45,000 nucleotides of DNA from Dictyostelium firmibasis (taxonomy: Eukaryota; Evosea; Eumycetozoa; Dictyosteliales; Dictyosteliaceae), in NCBI GenBank assembly GCA_036169595.1, contig CM069769.1, positions 1,880,001 to 1,925,000 of the forward strand, read 5' to 3'. How positions within the stretch are numbered: position 1 is the stretch's first letter; each line of letters opens with the position of its first letter. The notes beneath the pieces are model-generated. The model was not told where the DNA came from. It saw only the letters and a program-made list of their open reading frames with translations, and searched no databases. The translations under genes were made by a program, and so were the position numbers. Positions 26,843-40,280 of the stretch are shown in pieces.

Positions 26843-28657
26843 TTATAAAAATTTATTATTTAGAGATATTAATGATTTTGGAAGATTTGTTGGATTAAAT
26901 AATAAATTTTTAAATACAATAGATTCGACTAATGGTGGGATTGAATTTTCTTGGAAATCCTTATCGCCATTTGAAAATTTTACACCAAACCCTAAGTGTT
27001 TTAATAAGTTTGGAAATGAGTTTGGTTTTATAGTTTGATTAAATGAGTACCCAAATTTAATAGATGTAATATTTTGAGGAAATTCTGTATTTTCATTATT
27101 ATCATCATCATTTTTTATTGGCTGATTAAATGAATTACCAAATTCAATTATTTTTAATGAATGCAATGGTTTTAAAATAGCATTTAATGGTTGGTTATAA
27201 TCTGAACCAAATATTAATGTTGTTAACGAGGTTGGTAAAATATTCGATGGTAATAATTTATTTGACCATCTTCCAAAATTTAAATATTGAATAGAATTTG
27301 GGAATATAGGTATTGAGTCCAACTCTGTTGAACTATTATTTGATTGAAATTCAAAAGATCCAAAACAAATTGAAAGTCTAATACAAGATGATGGTATTAT
27401 ATTTGGTGAAAAAGCAATTTGATATGATGAAATCATTAAATCTTGAACTGATGATGGTATAATATTTGGTTTTAATGAACTATAATAACCAGTTTTAACA
27501 TTTAATTTCGTTAATGATGATGGTAACTTCTCTAAAGGACCTTTAAAATAATCCTCCATAATAAATGTTGTTATTGAGTTTGGAAAGTTTGAAATTGAAT
27601 GACAAAAATTCCAACTTAATGTTATTTCTTCCAATTGGTTTGGTAAATCTCCTTCATTAATTTGTTTATTAAATTTTTGACCAAGGTGTAAAGTTTTTAA
27701 ACATCTTGGTAAAATTTCACCAAAAAGTGAGTGGTCATAATTTTTGGAAAGTTTTAATGTTTTTAATGAATTTGGTAAAACATTTTTGACCAATGGCATA
27801 TTAAACATGTGGCCTAAATCAAGATATGTTAGATTTTGTGGTAAATCGCCAACATTAAATTGATATTTTTCATTTGTAAATTTACCGCCGAACGTCAATG
27901 AAGTTATTGATGTATTGGAACCAAGTTTAGGTAAAACCCGATCATAGTTTCCTCCAAATGTTAATTTTGTCAACGATGTTGCTAAATGATCAGATTTTAT
28001 AATGTTGTTATAAACCTTTCCAAATGTCAATTCTTTTAAATTCTTTGGTAATGGTGTTAAACTATTGTGTAAGGCTTGACTTAATTCACCAGTATTTAAT
28101 ATTGTAACAGATTGTGGTATGAAATTTGGAGGTAATTTCAAATTTCCATAAACCAAATAACCCAAGTTTAAATTTGTCACCGACTCTGGTATTTTAAAAT
28201 CGGTGATATATTGTAATCCACCTAATCTCAACTCCTTTAATGATGTTGATGAATTGAAGAAATTGGTTGGAATAACATATGAATAATTATAGTTTAAATA
28301 AAGTTTCTCTATGTGACTTGGTAAGGTAGATTTAATGATTGCATAGTCTGATTTAGGATCAAATTCTAATTCTGTTATATTCAATGGTATGTTTATTGTT
28401 GGTGTTGATGGATTTTCAATTATTACCTTACTTAAACTATCTTTATATTCATATTGATTAAGTTGTTCGCAATCTTTGAATCTAACCAATCTATTTGCAT
28501 TCAAATAAATCTTTATTTCTTTTGTTATTTTATCTCTCAAATATTTATTCCTCCAAATTGAAAAAAAAAGAATTTCATTATCTATTTTATTTTCTATTTC
28601 ATTTTCTTTTTCATTATCACCTTTGATTAATAATTTAATTAAATTATAATTTTTCAT
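26843..28657 (-). CDS. FNIP/IP22-repeat protein
   Basis: A protein of about 604 residues if it starts at the ATG at 28657 (MKNYNLIKLL). A further in-frame ATG at 28711 would add a leader of Lys/Phe homopolymer translation and looks like 5' UTR. The N-terminal module (ILFFSIWRNKYLRDKI) is common to Dictyostelium FNIP and ankyrin-like proteins. From about residue 75 onward roughly twenty leucine-rich-repeat-like FNIP/IP22 repeats follow, with the pattern ...LPxSLxxLxxGxxFNxxI... (for example LPNSLKTLKLSKNYDHSLFG). These repeats form a curved solenoid and are presumed to bind proteins, but no partner is known. The gene converges with the Roco kinase; only 58 bp, mostly poly-A, separate the two stops. 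No introns or damage seen. Confidence 0.85.
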   Translation of the reverse strand: MKNYNLIKLLIKGDNEKENEIENKIDNEILFFSIWRNKYLRDKITKEIKIYLNANRLVRFKDCEQLNQYEYKDSLSKVIIENPSTPTINIPLNITELEFDPKSDYAIIKSTLPSHIEKLYLNYNYSYVIPTNFFNSSTSLKELRLGGLQYITDFKIPESVTNLNLGYLVYGNLKLPPNFIPQSVTILNTGELSQALHNSLTPLPKNLKELTFGKVYNNIIKSDHLATSLTKLTFGGNYDRVLPKLGSNTSITSLTFGGKFTNEKYQFNVGDLPQNLTYLDLGHMFNMPLVKNVLPNSLKTLKLSKNYDHSLFGEILPRCLKTLHLGQKFNKQINEGDLPNQLEEITLSWNFCHSISNFPNSITTFIMEDYFKGPLEKLPSSLTKLNVKTGYYSSLKPNIIPSSVQDLMISSYQIAFSPNIIPSSCIRLSICFGSFEFQSNNSSTELDSIPIFPNSIQYLNFGRWSNKLLPSNILPTSLTTLIFGSDYNQPLNAILKPLHSLKIIEFGNSFNQPIKNDDDNNENTEFPQNITSIKFGYSFNQTIKPNSFPNLLKHLGFGVKFSNGDKDFQENSIPPLVESIVFKNLLFNPTNLPKSLISLNNKFL

Positions 28658-29200
28658 TTTTTTTTTTTTTTGAGAAAATAAAAAAAAATAAAAAAAATTC
28701 TTTTTTTTCATGAATTAAAAAAAAAACCTAAAATGTTCATTTATTAAAATTTAGTTATAAAATGAATCTTTAATATTATAAAAATAAAAGTTTACTATCT
28801 TATTTGTAAATTTATTTCGAAATTATTACTATTATTTTGAAAATTATTTTTCGGTTAAAAAAAATTTTAAAAAAAAAAAAAAATAAAAAAAAAAATGAAA
28901 ACAACTAATTGGGAACAATGACAAGAAAAATCATTTGAATTTTTTAAAGATTATATATGATTATTATAATAAACAAGAAATTAGAAAAAAAAATAAAAAT
29001 AAAAATAAAAATAAAAATAAAAATAATTAATTTTTTTTATTTTTTTAAAAATTTTTTTGATTATTTTTTTTAATTTTTTCTTTTTTTTTAAAATTTTTTC
29101 CAAATTGAAAAGATATTTTTTTTTCTTTTTTTTTTTTGTTTTTTTTCATTTACTAATACTCAAGAAAATAAGTAATTATAATAATAATATTAATATAACA
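28658..29200. promoter_or_regulatory. Divergent promoter, FNIP gene / prolidase
   Basis: A 543-bp spacer between two start codons that point apart. It is mostly homopolymer with a short AAAAT array at 28990-29024. At 28895-28970 a small frame (MKTTNWEQ, stop, QEKSFEFFKDYI) looks like a gene scrap and is not called. No recognisable factor site is seen. Confidence 0.4.
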
Positions 29201-29399
29201 ATGTCTGGACACCCAAGAAATGAAGGTAAAGGTGATTGTTGTGAACAAACACATCTTGATTCTCAATACTCACCAGGTTACTATTGGTTAGGTAACAATA
29301 CATTAAAAGTACCATTAGTATTACACAAAGAAAATAGACAAAGATTAGTTTCTCAAATGTTATCAAAACGTATGATATCCATTTCAACACATACACATT

Positions 29400-29436
<37 letters not shown>

Positions 29437-30842
29437 AAAAAAAAAAAGAAAAAAAAAAAGAAAAAAAATTGAAAACAGAAATATTAATATAAAATTAAAA
29501 AAAAGATAAAGATCAAATTAAAGAAAATTCATTTATTTTATTAGAAGGTGGTAAATCGACAATGCAATATGATACAGATCATGAACCATTATTTAAACAA
29601 GAGAGATACTTTTTCTGGACATTTGGATCTGATATTCCAGATTGTTTTGGTATTGTTGGATTGGATGAACAAGCCACTAGCATTTTATGTATTCCAAAAT
29701 TACCAGCCGAATATGCAACATGGATGGGTGAAATTCGTTCCAAGGAATACTATAAATCAATCTTTTTAGTGGATCAAGTATTGTATGTCGATGAGTTATT
29801 GGAATACTTAAAGAGTAAGAATGCATCCACCATCTACACTATTTTGGGTACCAATACCGACAGTGGCTCAACCTTTGTAGAACCACAATACCCAGGTTTA
29901 AGAGAAAGTTTCAATGTAAACAACACCTTATTATTCCCAGAGATTGCAGAATGCCGTGTAATTAAATCACCAAAAGAGGTCGAGGTAATTCGTTATTGTG
30001 TCGATGCATCCGTATCTGCCCATAAACATGTTATGCGTAAAATTAAAGTAGGTATGAAAGAGTATCAATGTGAAAGTGAATTCCTTCATCACGTTTACAA
30101 TGAATGGGGTTGTAGAAATGTTGGTTACACTTGTATTTGTGCCGCCAATAAAAACTCTGCCGTCCTTCACTATGGTCATGCAGGTGAGCCAAATTCTGCC
30201 ACTGTTAGCGAGAATGGTTTTTGTTTATTCGATATGGGCGCTGAATATCATAGCTACACTGCCGATATCACCTGTTCATTCCCATCCACTGGTAAATTTA
30301 ACCCAGAACAAAGAGTAGTCTATCAAGCCGTATTGGATGCATCCGTTGCCGTTATGGAGGCAATGAGACCAGGTGTTTCTTGGGTGGATATGCATAAATT
30401 GGCTGAACGTTGCATTTTGGTTGCATTAACAAAAGCAGGAATCTTGGTCGGTGATATTCAAGATCTCATTGCCAATAAAATTGGTTCTGTCTTCTTCCCA
30501 CATGGTTTAGGCCATTTCCTTGGTTTGGATACTCATGATGTTGGTGGCTATTTAGGTGATTGTCAACCAAAAGTTCACTCACTCAGAACAACTCGTACCC
30601 TCAAAGCTGGTATGGTTATCACCTCTGAACCAGGTTGCTATTTCATCAAACATTTACTCACTCAAGCATTGGCAAATCCAGAAACTGCTAAATTCTTTAA
30701 TGTAGCTGAATTGGAAAAATACCGTAACATTGGTGGTGTTCGTATCGAAGATGATATTCTCGTAACTGAAAATGGTTGTGAAAATCTTTCTAAAAATCTA
30801 CCAAGAACCATTGATGAAATTGAAGCTTTTATGTTAAAATAA
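29201..30842 (+). CDS. pepd: Xaa-Pro dipeptidase (prolidase)
   Basis: Exons 29201-29369 and 29506-30842 are joined across a 136-nt intron (GTATGA...AAAAAG) that splits a His codon, giving 501 residues; animal prolidase is of similar length. The enzyme cleaves dipeptides with C-terminal proline or hydroxyproline in the cytosol, using two metal ions of the pita-bread fold. The ligands are all in place: Asp about 299 and Asp about 310 (eleven apart, [12 protein letters not shown]), His about 393 (HGLGHFLG), Glu about 431 (TSEPG) and Glu about 471 (RIEDD). The N-terminal region [21 protein letters not shown] also matches prolidases and fixes the start at 29201, rather than at an upstream in-frame ATG at 29057 that would add a poly-Phe leader. 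The enzyme is predicted to be active. Confidence 0.95.
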
Positions 30843-31204
30843 ATAAAAATAAAAATAAAAACCAATATATAAAATATAGTATATTTTTATGTATCAAAAA
30901 AAAAAAAAAACTGTGTTTGAAATCAAAGTGATATAATTTGCGAATATTTCAATAATATAATCTCTGAGTGAAAACATTTTTCAAATTTTTTATTTTTTCA
31001 AAAATAAGATTTTATTCCATTGGGATTATTTTTCACAAAAGAGGTGTATTTTTATAAAAAAAATAAATAAATAAATAAAAAAAAGAATTATCCACCAAGT
31101 ACTATTAGAGGTATGATCGAAAAATGTTGTCAAAATTCATCCCAAAATAATTAAATTTATTAAATTGAAATTAATTTAAAAAAATTTAAAAAAAAAAAAT
31201 ATGA

Positions 31205-31305
31205 AAAAAATTTCAGTGACAAGTGTCATTAATCGCGACATTACCATCAACATTTTTGGGTTAGAATTTTTTATGATGCTGTAATTATGAGAGGATGCGC
31301 ACTTT
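31205..31305 (+). ncRNA. Candidate small non-coding RNA island (weak)
   Basis: A relatively GC-containing segment with CAGTGACAAGTGTCATT, AATCGCGACATTACC and GAGGATGCGCAC ends at a long T run. It lies about 60 nt downstream of TCCCAAAA (31140-31147), which fits the Dictyostelium upstream sequence element of small RNA genes in word and spacing. No snRNA, snoRNA or class I RNA signature was recognised, and the opposite strand also has a DUSE-like word inside the segment, so this is a hypothesis only. Confidence 0.2.
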
Positions 31306-31345
<40 letters not shown>

Positions 31346-31695
31346 TTTTTTTCTAATGCTAAATTAAAAAAAAAAAATAAAATAAAATAAAATATTAAAA
31401 AAAAAAAAAAAAAAAAAAAACAATACAATTACGAATATTATATTTGTATAAATACTGGGTAAAATTAACTAATAATTATTTTATTTTTTTTATTTTTTAT
31501 TTTTTATTTTTTATTTTTTTATTTATTTTTTAGACATTACGTTTCCACTGTTCGATTTATGTTTATTATTTTTTTTTTTTCCCCCTTTTTCTATATTTTT
31601 TTTTTTTTTTTTATATTTTTTTAAATTTTTTTTAAAATCTTAGTCTAAATTCAACTGCATATTAATAATTATTAATATTAAATAATTTATAAAAC

Positions 31696-31733
<38 letters not shown>

Positions 31734-31891
31734 AATTTTCTCTTTTCTCATTTAATATTGCTATTTTTTTTTTTTTTTTATTATTATTATTTTCTATATA
31801 TTATTTAAATTATTTATTTATTTATTTAACATATTTCATAATAATAAAATAAAACCCAAAAGAACCCCCCCCTCATGTAAGTTGTAATTTT

Positions 31892-31924
<33 letters not shown>

Positions 31925-32002
31925 TTTTGTTATTATTTATAACCTTATAAAATGTTTGTAATTTCAAAGACAATCTCTATTTATTTATTTTTTTTTTTTA
32001 TT

Positions 32003-32037
<35 letters not shown>

Positions 32038-32465
32038 AAAAAAAGAATAAAAACAAAATAAAACATAAATATAAATATAAAAAGGGTTACATTAAATATA
32101 ATATCAATTATTGAGGCTATAGAAATTAATATTAAAAAAAAAAAAAAAAATTTGTGTATAATCAACTTTATAATTATTAAATTTCAATCTATTATCAAAA
32201 TTTATCTTTAAATTAAATAAATAATAACAAAAAAAAAAAAAAAAAAAAAAAATTTAAAAAAAAAAAAAAATAAAAAACAAAAGAATAAAGAAATAAAATT
32301 TAAAAAATTACTGTAAATTATTTTTTATTTTTTTTATTTTATAATTTTAAATTAATTATTTGTTTAATTTTTATTTATCGCACATTTTTTTTTTTTTAAT
32401 AAACTCAATTAAACAACAATAAATATAATATCAAAAACTAGATTAGAAAAAGAAACAACACACAA

Positions 32466-32467
<2 letters not shown>

Positions 32468-32553
<86 letters not shown>
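32468..32553. repeat. (AAT)n microsatellite
   Basis: Trinucleotide AAT/TAA array of about 28 units in non-coding spacer upstream of the P4-ATPase gene. Confidence 0.95.
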
Positions 32554-32555
<2 letters not shown>

Positions 32556-32594
32556 TATATTATAATATATTAAATTTTTTGCAACATTGTGTCG

Positions 32595-32626
32595 TTTTGA
32601 TTAGAATCAAAAGAATACACCACCCT
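32595..32626. promoter_or_regulatory. Palindrome plus ACACCACCCT element, copy 2
   Basis: The inverted repeat TTTTGATT-AG-AATCAAAA (8-bp arms) is followed 4 bp later by ACACCACCCT, which is identical to the word at 9456-9465. It lies about 670 bp upstream of the flippase start codon. Probably a binding-site pair; the factor is unknown. Confidence 0.35.
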
Positions 32627-33111
32627 TTCTGGTTTTCGTTAATTTTTTTTGTTTTAATTTCAATTATTTTTTTATTTTTTTTTATTTTTTTTTTAATTTT
32701 TTTTTTTCATTTCATTCACGATCTCTTTAAAGTATTTTAATTTTATTTTTTATTTTTTATTATTTTTTTTTTTTTTATTTTTTTTATTTTTTTTATTTTA
32801 TTTTTTTTTTTTTTTATTATTATTTTATTTTCAAAAAATTTAATTTCAAAAAAAAAAAACCTTTATTAATCTGAATAAATATATATATATATACATACAA
32901 TTATATTACAGATGGTTTAAAGAAAAAAGAAAAAAAAAAAAGAAAGAAAAATAAAAAATAATACAAGTAATAATAATAAAAATAATAATAAACCAAAACT
33001 GTCAATATAAAGCGTAAATATATTATTTTGTGATACCAAAATTCAAACTTCAAACCAGAAGTTTATAATAAACATTTTTCTAGATATTAATTGATCTTTT
33101 ATAATATTTTC

Positions 33112-33156
<45 letters not shown>

Positions 33157-33286
33157 ATAAAAAATTTTAAAACAAATATCACAATCAAGAAAAAAAAAAC
33201 AAAAACAAAAAAAAAAAAAAAAAACCTTTATATCAATACAAAAAGTTGTTTTGAAGTCAACTTCAACATAAATATTAAGTTGAAAA

Positions 33287-33820
33287 ATGCATGACAAAGA
33301 TCAACAATATAATAATACGCAGCAACAGCAGCAACAACCTTCACAAAATGATTTAAATAGCTTTGACCAAAGTTTTGACGCACAATCAAATAGTAGTCGT
33401 ATGTATTTTAAAATTTAATCTATTATTTGAAAGCACTCATAGAAGAAAAAAAAAAAAAGTGTGTGTTTTGAATTTTTTTTTTTTTTTAACCCCCCCTGAT
33501 GTTTTTATTTGTAAAATCTCTGTAACCTTGTTTATTCATCACCTTTTTTTTTTTTTTTTGTCTGCAGTTTCAAAAAAATAATAATAAAATAAAATAATTA
33601 AAAAAAATATAAAAAAAATATTAAAAAAAAATGTTGGTTAAAAAAAAAAAAAAATTTCAAAAAAAAACCTTTTTATCAAAAAAAAATAAATTTTATTTTG
33701 ATATTTTCATTTTAAAGGTTATTATAAACAAATCAAAGTGCAAATAAACCCATAGTATAATTGTAATATTTTTATAATAAACAAATAATATATTGAAATT
33801 TTAAAAAAAGTATTATTGGT

Positions 33821-33856
<36 letters not shown>

Positions 33857-33950
33857 ATCATAACCTATCATTTATACATACATACTATATTGTCATACAA
33901 ACACGATAAATTTATTAAAATAATTTTTAAAAAAAATAATAAATAATTTT

Positions 33951-33983
<33 letters not shown>

Positions 33984-36900
33984 CAACTCACACCAAATTT
34001 ACCCACTCATGTACACACAATTTCTCGCTTAACTCAGACTATATACATAATTAAATAAACACGCATAAAATATATTTGTTTTTTTTTTTATTGTTTTTTT
34101 ATTGTTTTTTTTATTGTTTTTTTTATTTGTAATATTATAACACATATTATAATTTTATTGTTTTTTTATAAAAAAAATAAAAAAACCATTATATACTAAC
34201 TTTCTATATAAAAATAAAATTTTAAAGAATCTAATTTGGGTTGGATTTTAGATAGTGGTAAAAAGAGTCCCACAATGGAAAATCAACAATATACAGATGT
34301 ACCATTGGTAGACTCAGCCGCACCAAGTGGTAGTAGTAGTAGTGGTGGTTCAAAACCATCTGCACCATTACAAACTATATCACCATTACATAAGAGTAAT
34401 AATAGTAGTAATAATAATATAGGGGATGATCAATATTCACCACCATCAAGTTTAAGCAGAGCGCCATCATCAACCATTTCAAGTGCAGCAAAAAAATCAA
34501 CAAAATCATCATCATTACGTTCAAATAAACCCAAAAAGAAGCCAAAGGCATTGAAAAAAGTTAAAAAGAAGAAATATATAGGTAGTAGTAGAAACATTTT
34601 CATAAATCAACCAGAAAGAAATACACAATTTAAATTTATTCACAATAAAATCTCTACAACTAAATATACACCATGGTCATTTATACCAAAAAATTTATAC
34701 GAACAATTTAGAAGAGCTGCAAATTTCTATTTTCTTGTGATTGCAATCATTCAATTAATTCCAGGTATTTCTCCAGTTAATGCATATACAACTTGGATAC
34801 CTTTAATTTTTGTATTGGCAGTAACTGCTGTAAAAGAAGGTATTGAGGATATTGTAAGTTTTTTATTTTTATTTTTGTTTTTATTTTTTTTTTTATTTTT
34901 TTTTTTTATATATTAATATTTTTACTTTTTTTTTATTATTTTATAAATTTATAGAAAAGAAATTTATCAGATAAAACAGTTAATAATTTGGAGAGTAGAG
35001 TTTTAAGAAATGGTAAATTTGAAATCGTACCATGGAAAGAGGTCAAAGTAGGAGATATTTGTCAAGTTAATAAGGGTGAAAGATTCCCAGCGGATTTAGT
35101 AGTTTTAAATACTTCTGAACAACATGGTGTTTGTTATATTGAAACCAGTAATTTAGATGGTGAAACCAATTTGAAACAGCGTCAAGCCATTCCACAAACA
35201 TTTGAAATTTTACGTTCCGAAGAAGATTTGGCACATTTCAGAGGCAATATAGAGTGTGAACATCCAAACAATGTAATTTACGTTTACAATGGTGCAATTC
35301 AAATGACCGAAGATAGTCCAAAGCATCCATTGAACAATACTCAAACTTTGTTGAGAGGTTGCTTATTAAGAAACACCGAATGGATTTATGGTGCAGTGGT
35401 GTACACTGGTGAGGATACAAAATTGATGCAAAATTCAACCGATGCCCCTTCGAAAAGAAGTACATTGGAGAAGTTGGTCAATAGAGCACTCATTAACCTT
35501 TTCATTATTATGTTTGTAGTCTGTGTGGTTGGTATGATTGTTAGCGTTATTCTCACCAGCACAAACATCCATAAGCAATGGTATTTAGATTTCGAACAAA
35601 AAGATGTACGTGAAGCCGTTCTCAATCTCTTTTCATTTATGATTGCTTTCGCAGTTATGATTCCGATTTCATTGTATGTCTCCTTGGAGTTGGTAAAGGT
35701 TGCTCAAGCAGTTTATGTAGGCTGGGATGTCAAAATGTATGATCCAGAAACAAACACACCAGCACGTACTCGTACAAGTAATCTCAGTGAGGAGTTGGGT
35801 CAAATCGAATATATTTTCTCGGATAAAACTGGTACACTTACTCGTAATCAAATGGATTTCTTAAAATGTTCGGTGGGTAGAATGGTTTATGGTAATGTAG
35901 AGAAAGAGGATGATGCTTCATCCAACAAACCTTACGGTATTGCAATGGAGGGTATTATTGGTGCTGATCCAAAGTTTGGCTTTAAGGATCGTCGTATCAT
36001 CACCCATTTAGACGAGGATAAAAATTCTGAACAATCTTTCCTCATCAACGAATTCCTTACATTATTGGCAGTTTGTCATTCCGTTGTACCAGATCGTCCA
36101 AATAAAGATGACTCTGAAATCATTTACGAAGCTTCATCACCCGATGAGGCTGCATTAGTTTCGGCTGCAAAGAATTTGGGTTATGCTTTCTATAATCGTG
36201 ATCCAACCGGTTGTCTTGTAAATGTTCGTGGAAAGATCGAAAGATTCGAGGTTTTGAATGTTTTGGAGTTTAATAGCGATCGTAAGAGAATGTCTGTCAT
36301 TTGTCGTAATCCACAAGGTCGTATCATTCTCTATTGTAAAGGTGCCGATACCACAGTACTTCCATTACTCAGAAAGGATCAAGAGGATCTCTACTCTATC
36401 ACTTTAGAGTTTCTTCAAGATTTTGCTGCTGATGGTCTTAGAACTTTATGTCTTGCTTACACTTATCTTGAGGAAGAGGATTATCAACAATGGAACGAAC
36501 TCTACAAAGAGGCTGCAATCTCCATTCAAGATCGTGACATCAAAGTCGACAAAGTTAGTGAATTGATTGAACGTAATCTTAGTCTCATTGGTTCAACAGC
36601 AATCGAAGATAAACTTCAAGAGGGTGTACCACAGGCAATTGCAAATCTCATTAAAGCAAACATTAAAGTTTGGGTACTCACTGGTGATAAACAAGAGACT
36701 GCAATCAACATTGGTTTCTCATGCCATCTCTTAACCTCTGATATGAGAATTATCATTCTTAATGGTACCAATCAAGAGGATGTTCACAATCAAATTCAAG
36801 GTGCCATCGATGCTTACTTTAGTGATGATGCTGAAAACCATCAAAACTCTGGTTTCGCATTGGTTGTTGAAGGTTCATGTCTAAACTTTGCTTTGGAAGG

Positions 36901-38146
36901 TGAATTGAAAACTGTTTTCCTCCAATTGGCTGCCAATTGTAAATCGGTTATTTGTTGTCGTACCACTCCACTCCAAAAGGCTCAAGTCGTTAAGATGGTT
37001 CGTGATACATTACGTGCCGTTACATTGGCCATTGGTGATGGTGCAAACGATGTTTCCATGATTCAAGCAGCTCACATTGGTATTGGTATTAGTGGTCACG
37101 AAGGTATGCAAGCAGTTATGGCCTCTGATTATTCAATTGCACAATTTAGTTTCCTCTATCGTTTATTGGTTGTGCATGGTCGTTGGGATTACAAGAGAAA
37201 TAGCAAACTCATGTTGTATTGTTTCTACAAGAATATGGTGTTTGCTATGACTCAATTTTGGTTCGGTATTTACAATTCCTATTCAGCTCAAACCATGTTT
37301 GATTCTTGGTCCATTTCAATTTTCAATGTTGTTTTCACTGGTCTTCCAATTATCGTTTGTGCAATCTTTGATCAAGATGTCTCTGCAGAGTCATCCCAAA
37401 AATATCCACAACTCTACGCAAGTGGCCAAAAGGATAGCGAGTTCAATTTACGTGTACTTTGGGTTTGGATCGTTGAGGCTTGGATTCATTCAGTGGTTAT
37501 TTTCTTTGGTGTATATGGTCTCTATGGTCATGGTAGCACCTTATTAGAAAATGGTAATACTTTGGATCTCTGGGCCATGGGTCAAAATATTTTCATTCTC
37601 GTAGTTATAACTGTTAATTTTAAGTTAGCATTTGAAACTCGTTATTGGACATGGATTACTCATTTCTCAATTTGGGCATCGATTTTAATTTGGTTCGCTT
37701 GGGTAGCTGTTTTGGCCGCAATTCCAGGTATTGGTTCAACTTCAAGTGGTGATATCTATTATGTTGCCTATAAAATATTTGCAAGTCCATCATTCTGGTT
37801 ATCAATAGTTGTGCTACCAACAATTTGTTTGGCACCCGACGTCATTTACAAATACATCCAAAGAGATGTTAAACCATACAACTACCAAATCGTCCAAGAA
37901 ATTGAGAAAATGTATGGAAAACCATCCGATATTATGAGCAAAGAAAACTTGGAGAAATATTCAAAGACCAACGATATCGAAGAAATGGGTGTAGAATCTC
38001 CACACCAACAAGAAAAAAGAAAAAAGAAGAGAATTAAATTCCTAACTTGGATGAAATCAATTAGACATGATAAAGCTAATACCGGTTTCGCTTTCTCTCA
38101 TGCCAATCAAAATAAATCAAATAAAAAAGGAAATTCTTTTAAATAA
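33287..38146 (+). CDS. P4-type ATPase (phospholipid flippase)
   Basis: Three exons (33287-33398, 34228-34853, 34955-38146) give about 1309 residues. Exon 1 encodes a Gln-rich start (MHDKDQQYNNTQQQQQQP) and splits a Gln codon across an 829-nt intron; the second intron is 101 nt. Residues about 1-150 are a Ser/Lys-rich cytosolic tail. Family motifs are intact: DGETN (about 315) replaces TGES as in P4 enzymes, the PISL motif (about 483) is in M4, DKTGT with phosphorylated Asp lies at about 536, and GDGANDV is at about 940. Ten membrane helices are expected and the C-terminus is highly basic (KRKKKRIKF). Such enzymes move phosphatidylserine or phosphatidylethanolamine to the cytosolic leaflet, usually with a CDC50 subunit. 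Substrate and membrane are not predictable here. Exon 1 is inferred from frame and splice borders. Confidence 0.92.
33399..34227 (+). other. Long first intron of P4-ATPase gene
   Basis: GTATGT...TTTAAAG borders join a C at 33398 to AA at 34228 to make a Gln codon and keep the frame. At 829 nt it is much longer than the other introns in this window (76-245 nt). It holds A/T runs, CCCCCCTGATG near 33491-33501, a CA-rich piece near 33985-34020, and TTTTTTTATTG repeats near 34080-34130. It could hold an alternative promoter for transcripts starting near 34200, which would use the ATG at 34275. Confidence 0.7.
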
Positions 38147-38330
38147 AGAATTATAAAAAAAAAAATCAAAAAATTTGATTAAATAATTTAAAAAAAATTT
38201 AAAAAAATAAAATAATATTGTATATATACTTATTTATTTACTCGAATTATTATCATTTTTTGATTCATAAAAAAAAAAAAAAGTTATGCAACAAAAAATT
38301 CAATATTATTTTATTGTCACTATTATTTTA

Positions 38331-39789
<1,459 letters not shown>

Positions 39790-40280
39790 TTATATATTAA
39801 ATATGTTGATGTTTGCTGTCGATGTTAGTTATTAATTGAAATAAAAAAACAAAAAAAAAATTAAAATTTTGCTTGGTTTTTTTTAATTTTTTTTTTTTTT
39901 TTTTTCTAAGAATTGTAAAAAAATTTTAAAAAAAGTGTTTTCTTGATATTAAATCAAAAAAAATTATATTAATTTTATTGCTTTGGGAAAAAAATATTTT
40001 TTAGAAATTTGCACAAAATAAAAAATTTGAAATGTATTAAAATCTAATTTCAATAATTAAAACAAAAAAATTAAAAAAAAATGTGGCAATTATTCTTATT
40101 TTTATATTTCTATTTTATACAACTAAAATTTAATTTCAAATAATCTATTTTTTTTACCTTTTTGTCTTTGTGTTTTAATTTTTTTTTAATTTTTTTAAAT
40201 TTTTAGTTTTTTTTTTTTAAATTTTTTTTTTTTTTTTCAAATGAAAAAACGATAACATTACCAAATTGTTTTTTTTACAG
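39790..40280. promoter_or_regulatory. Divergent promoter, rad1 / lipoate ligase
   Basis: A 491-bp spacer between divergent start codons, A/T rich throughout. The 12 bases before the lipoate-ligase ATG (TTTTTTTTACAG) look like a splice acceptor, so a 5'-UTR intron may end there. No other site recognised. Confidence 0.4.

Larger units (their letters stand above)
30843..33286. other. 2.4-kb spacer upstream of P4-ATPase
   Basis: No coding exon was found. Contents: a more complex segment at 31085-31305 with two DUSE-like words (TCCCAAAA at 31140-31147 on plus, TTTTGGGT at 31254-31261 for minus) and a palindrome TGACA-AG-TGTCA near 31217-31228; a C run at 31865-31872; an AAT array at 32468-32553; the inverted repeat TTTTGATT-AG-AATCAAAA (32595-32612) followed by ACACCACCCT (32617-32626); and pure homopolymer elsewhere. 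The right part is probably the flippase promoter and 5' leader. Confidence 0.5.

Noticed and set aside
28711-28711. Upstream ATG of the FNIP gene
   Set aside because: It would add a Lys/Phe homopolymer leader before the family's normal start; ATG 28657 fits better.
28895-28970. Possible gene scrap MKTTNWEQ-stop-QEKSFEFFKDYI
   Set aside because: Too short and interrupted by a stop; no family recognised.
29057-29200. In-frame ATG leader of prolidase with poly-Phe
   Set aside because: It is T-run translation; prolidase homology begins after ATG 29201.
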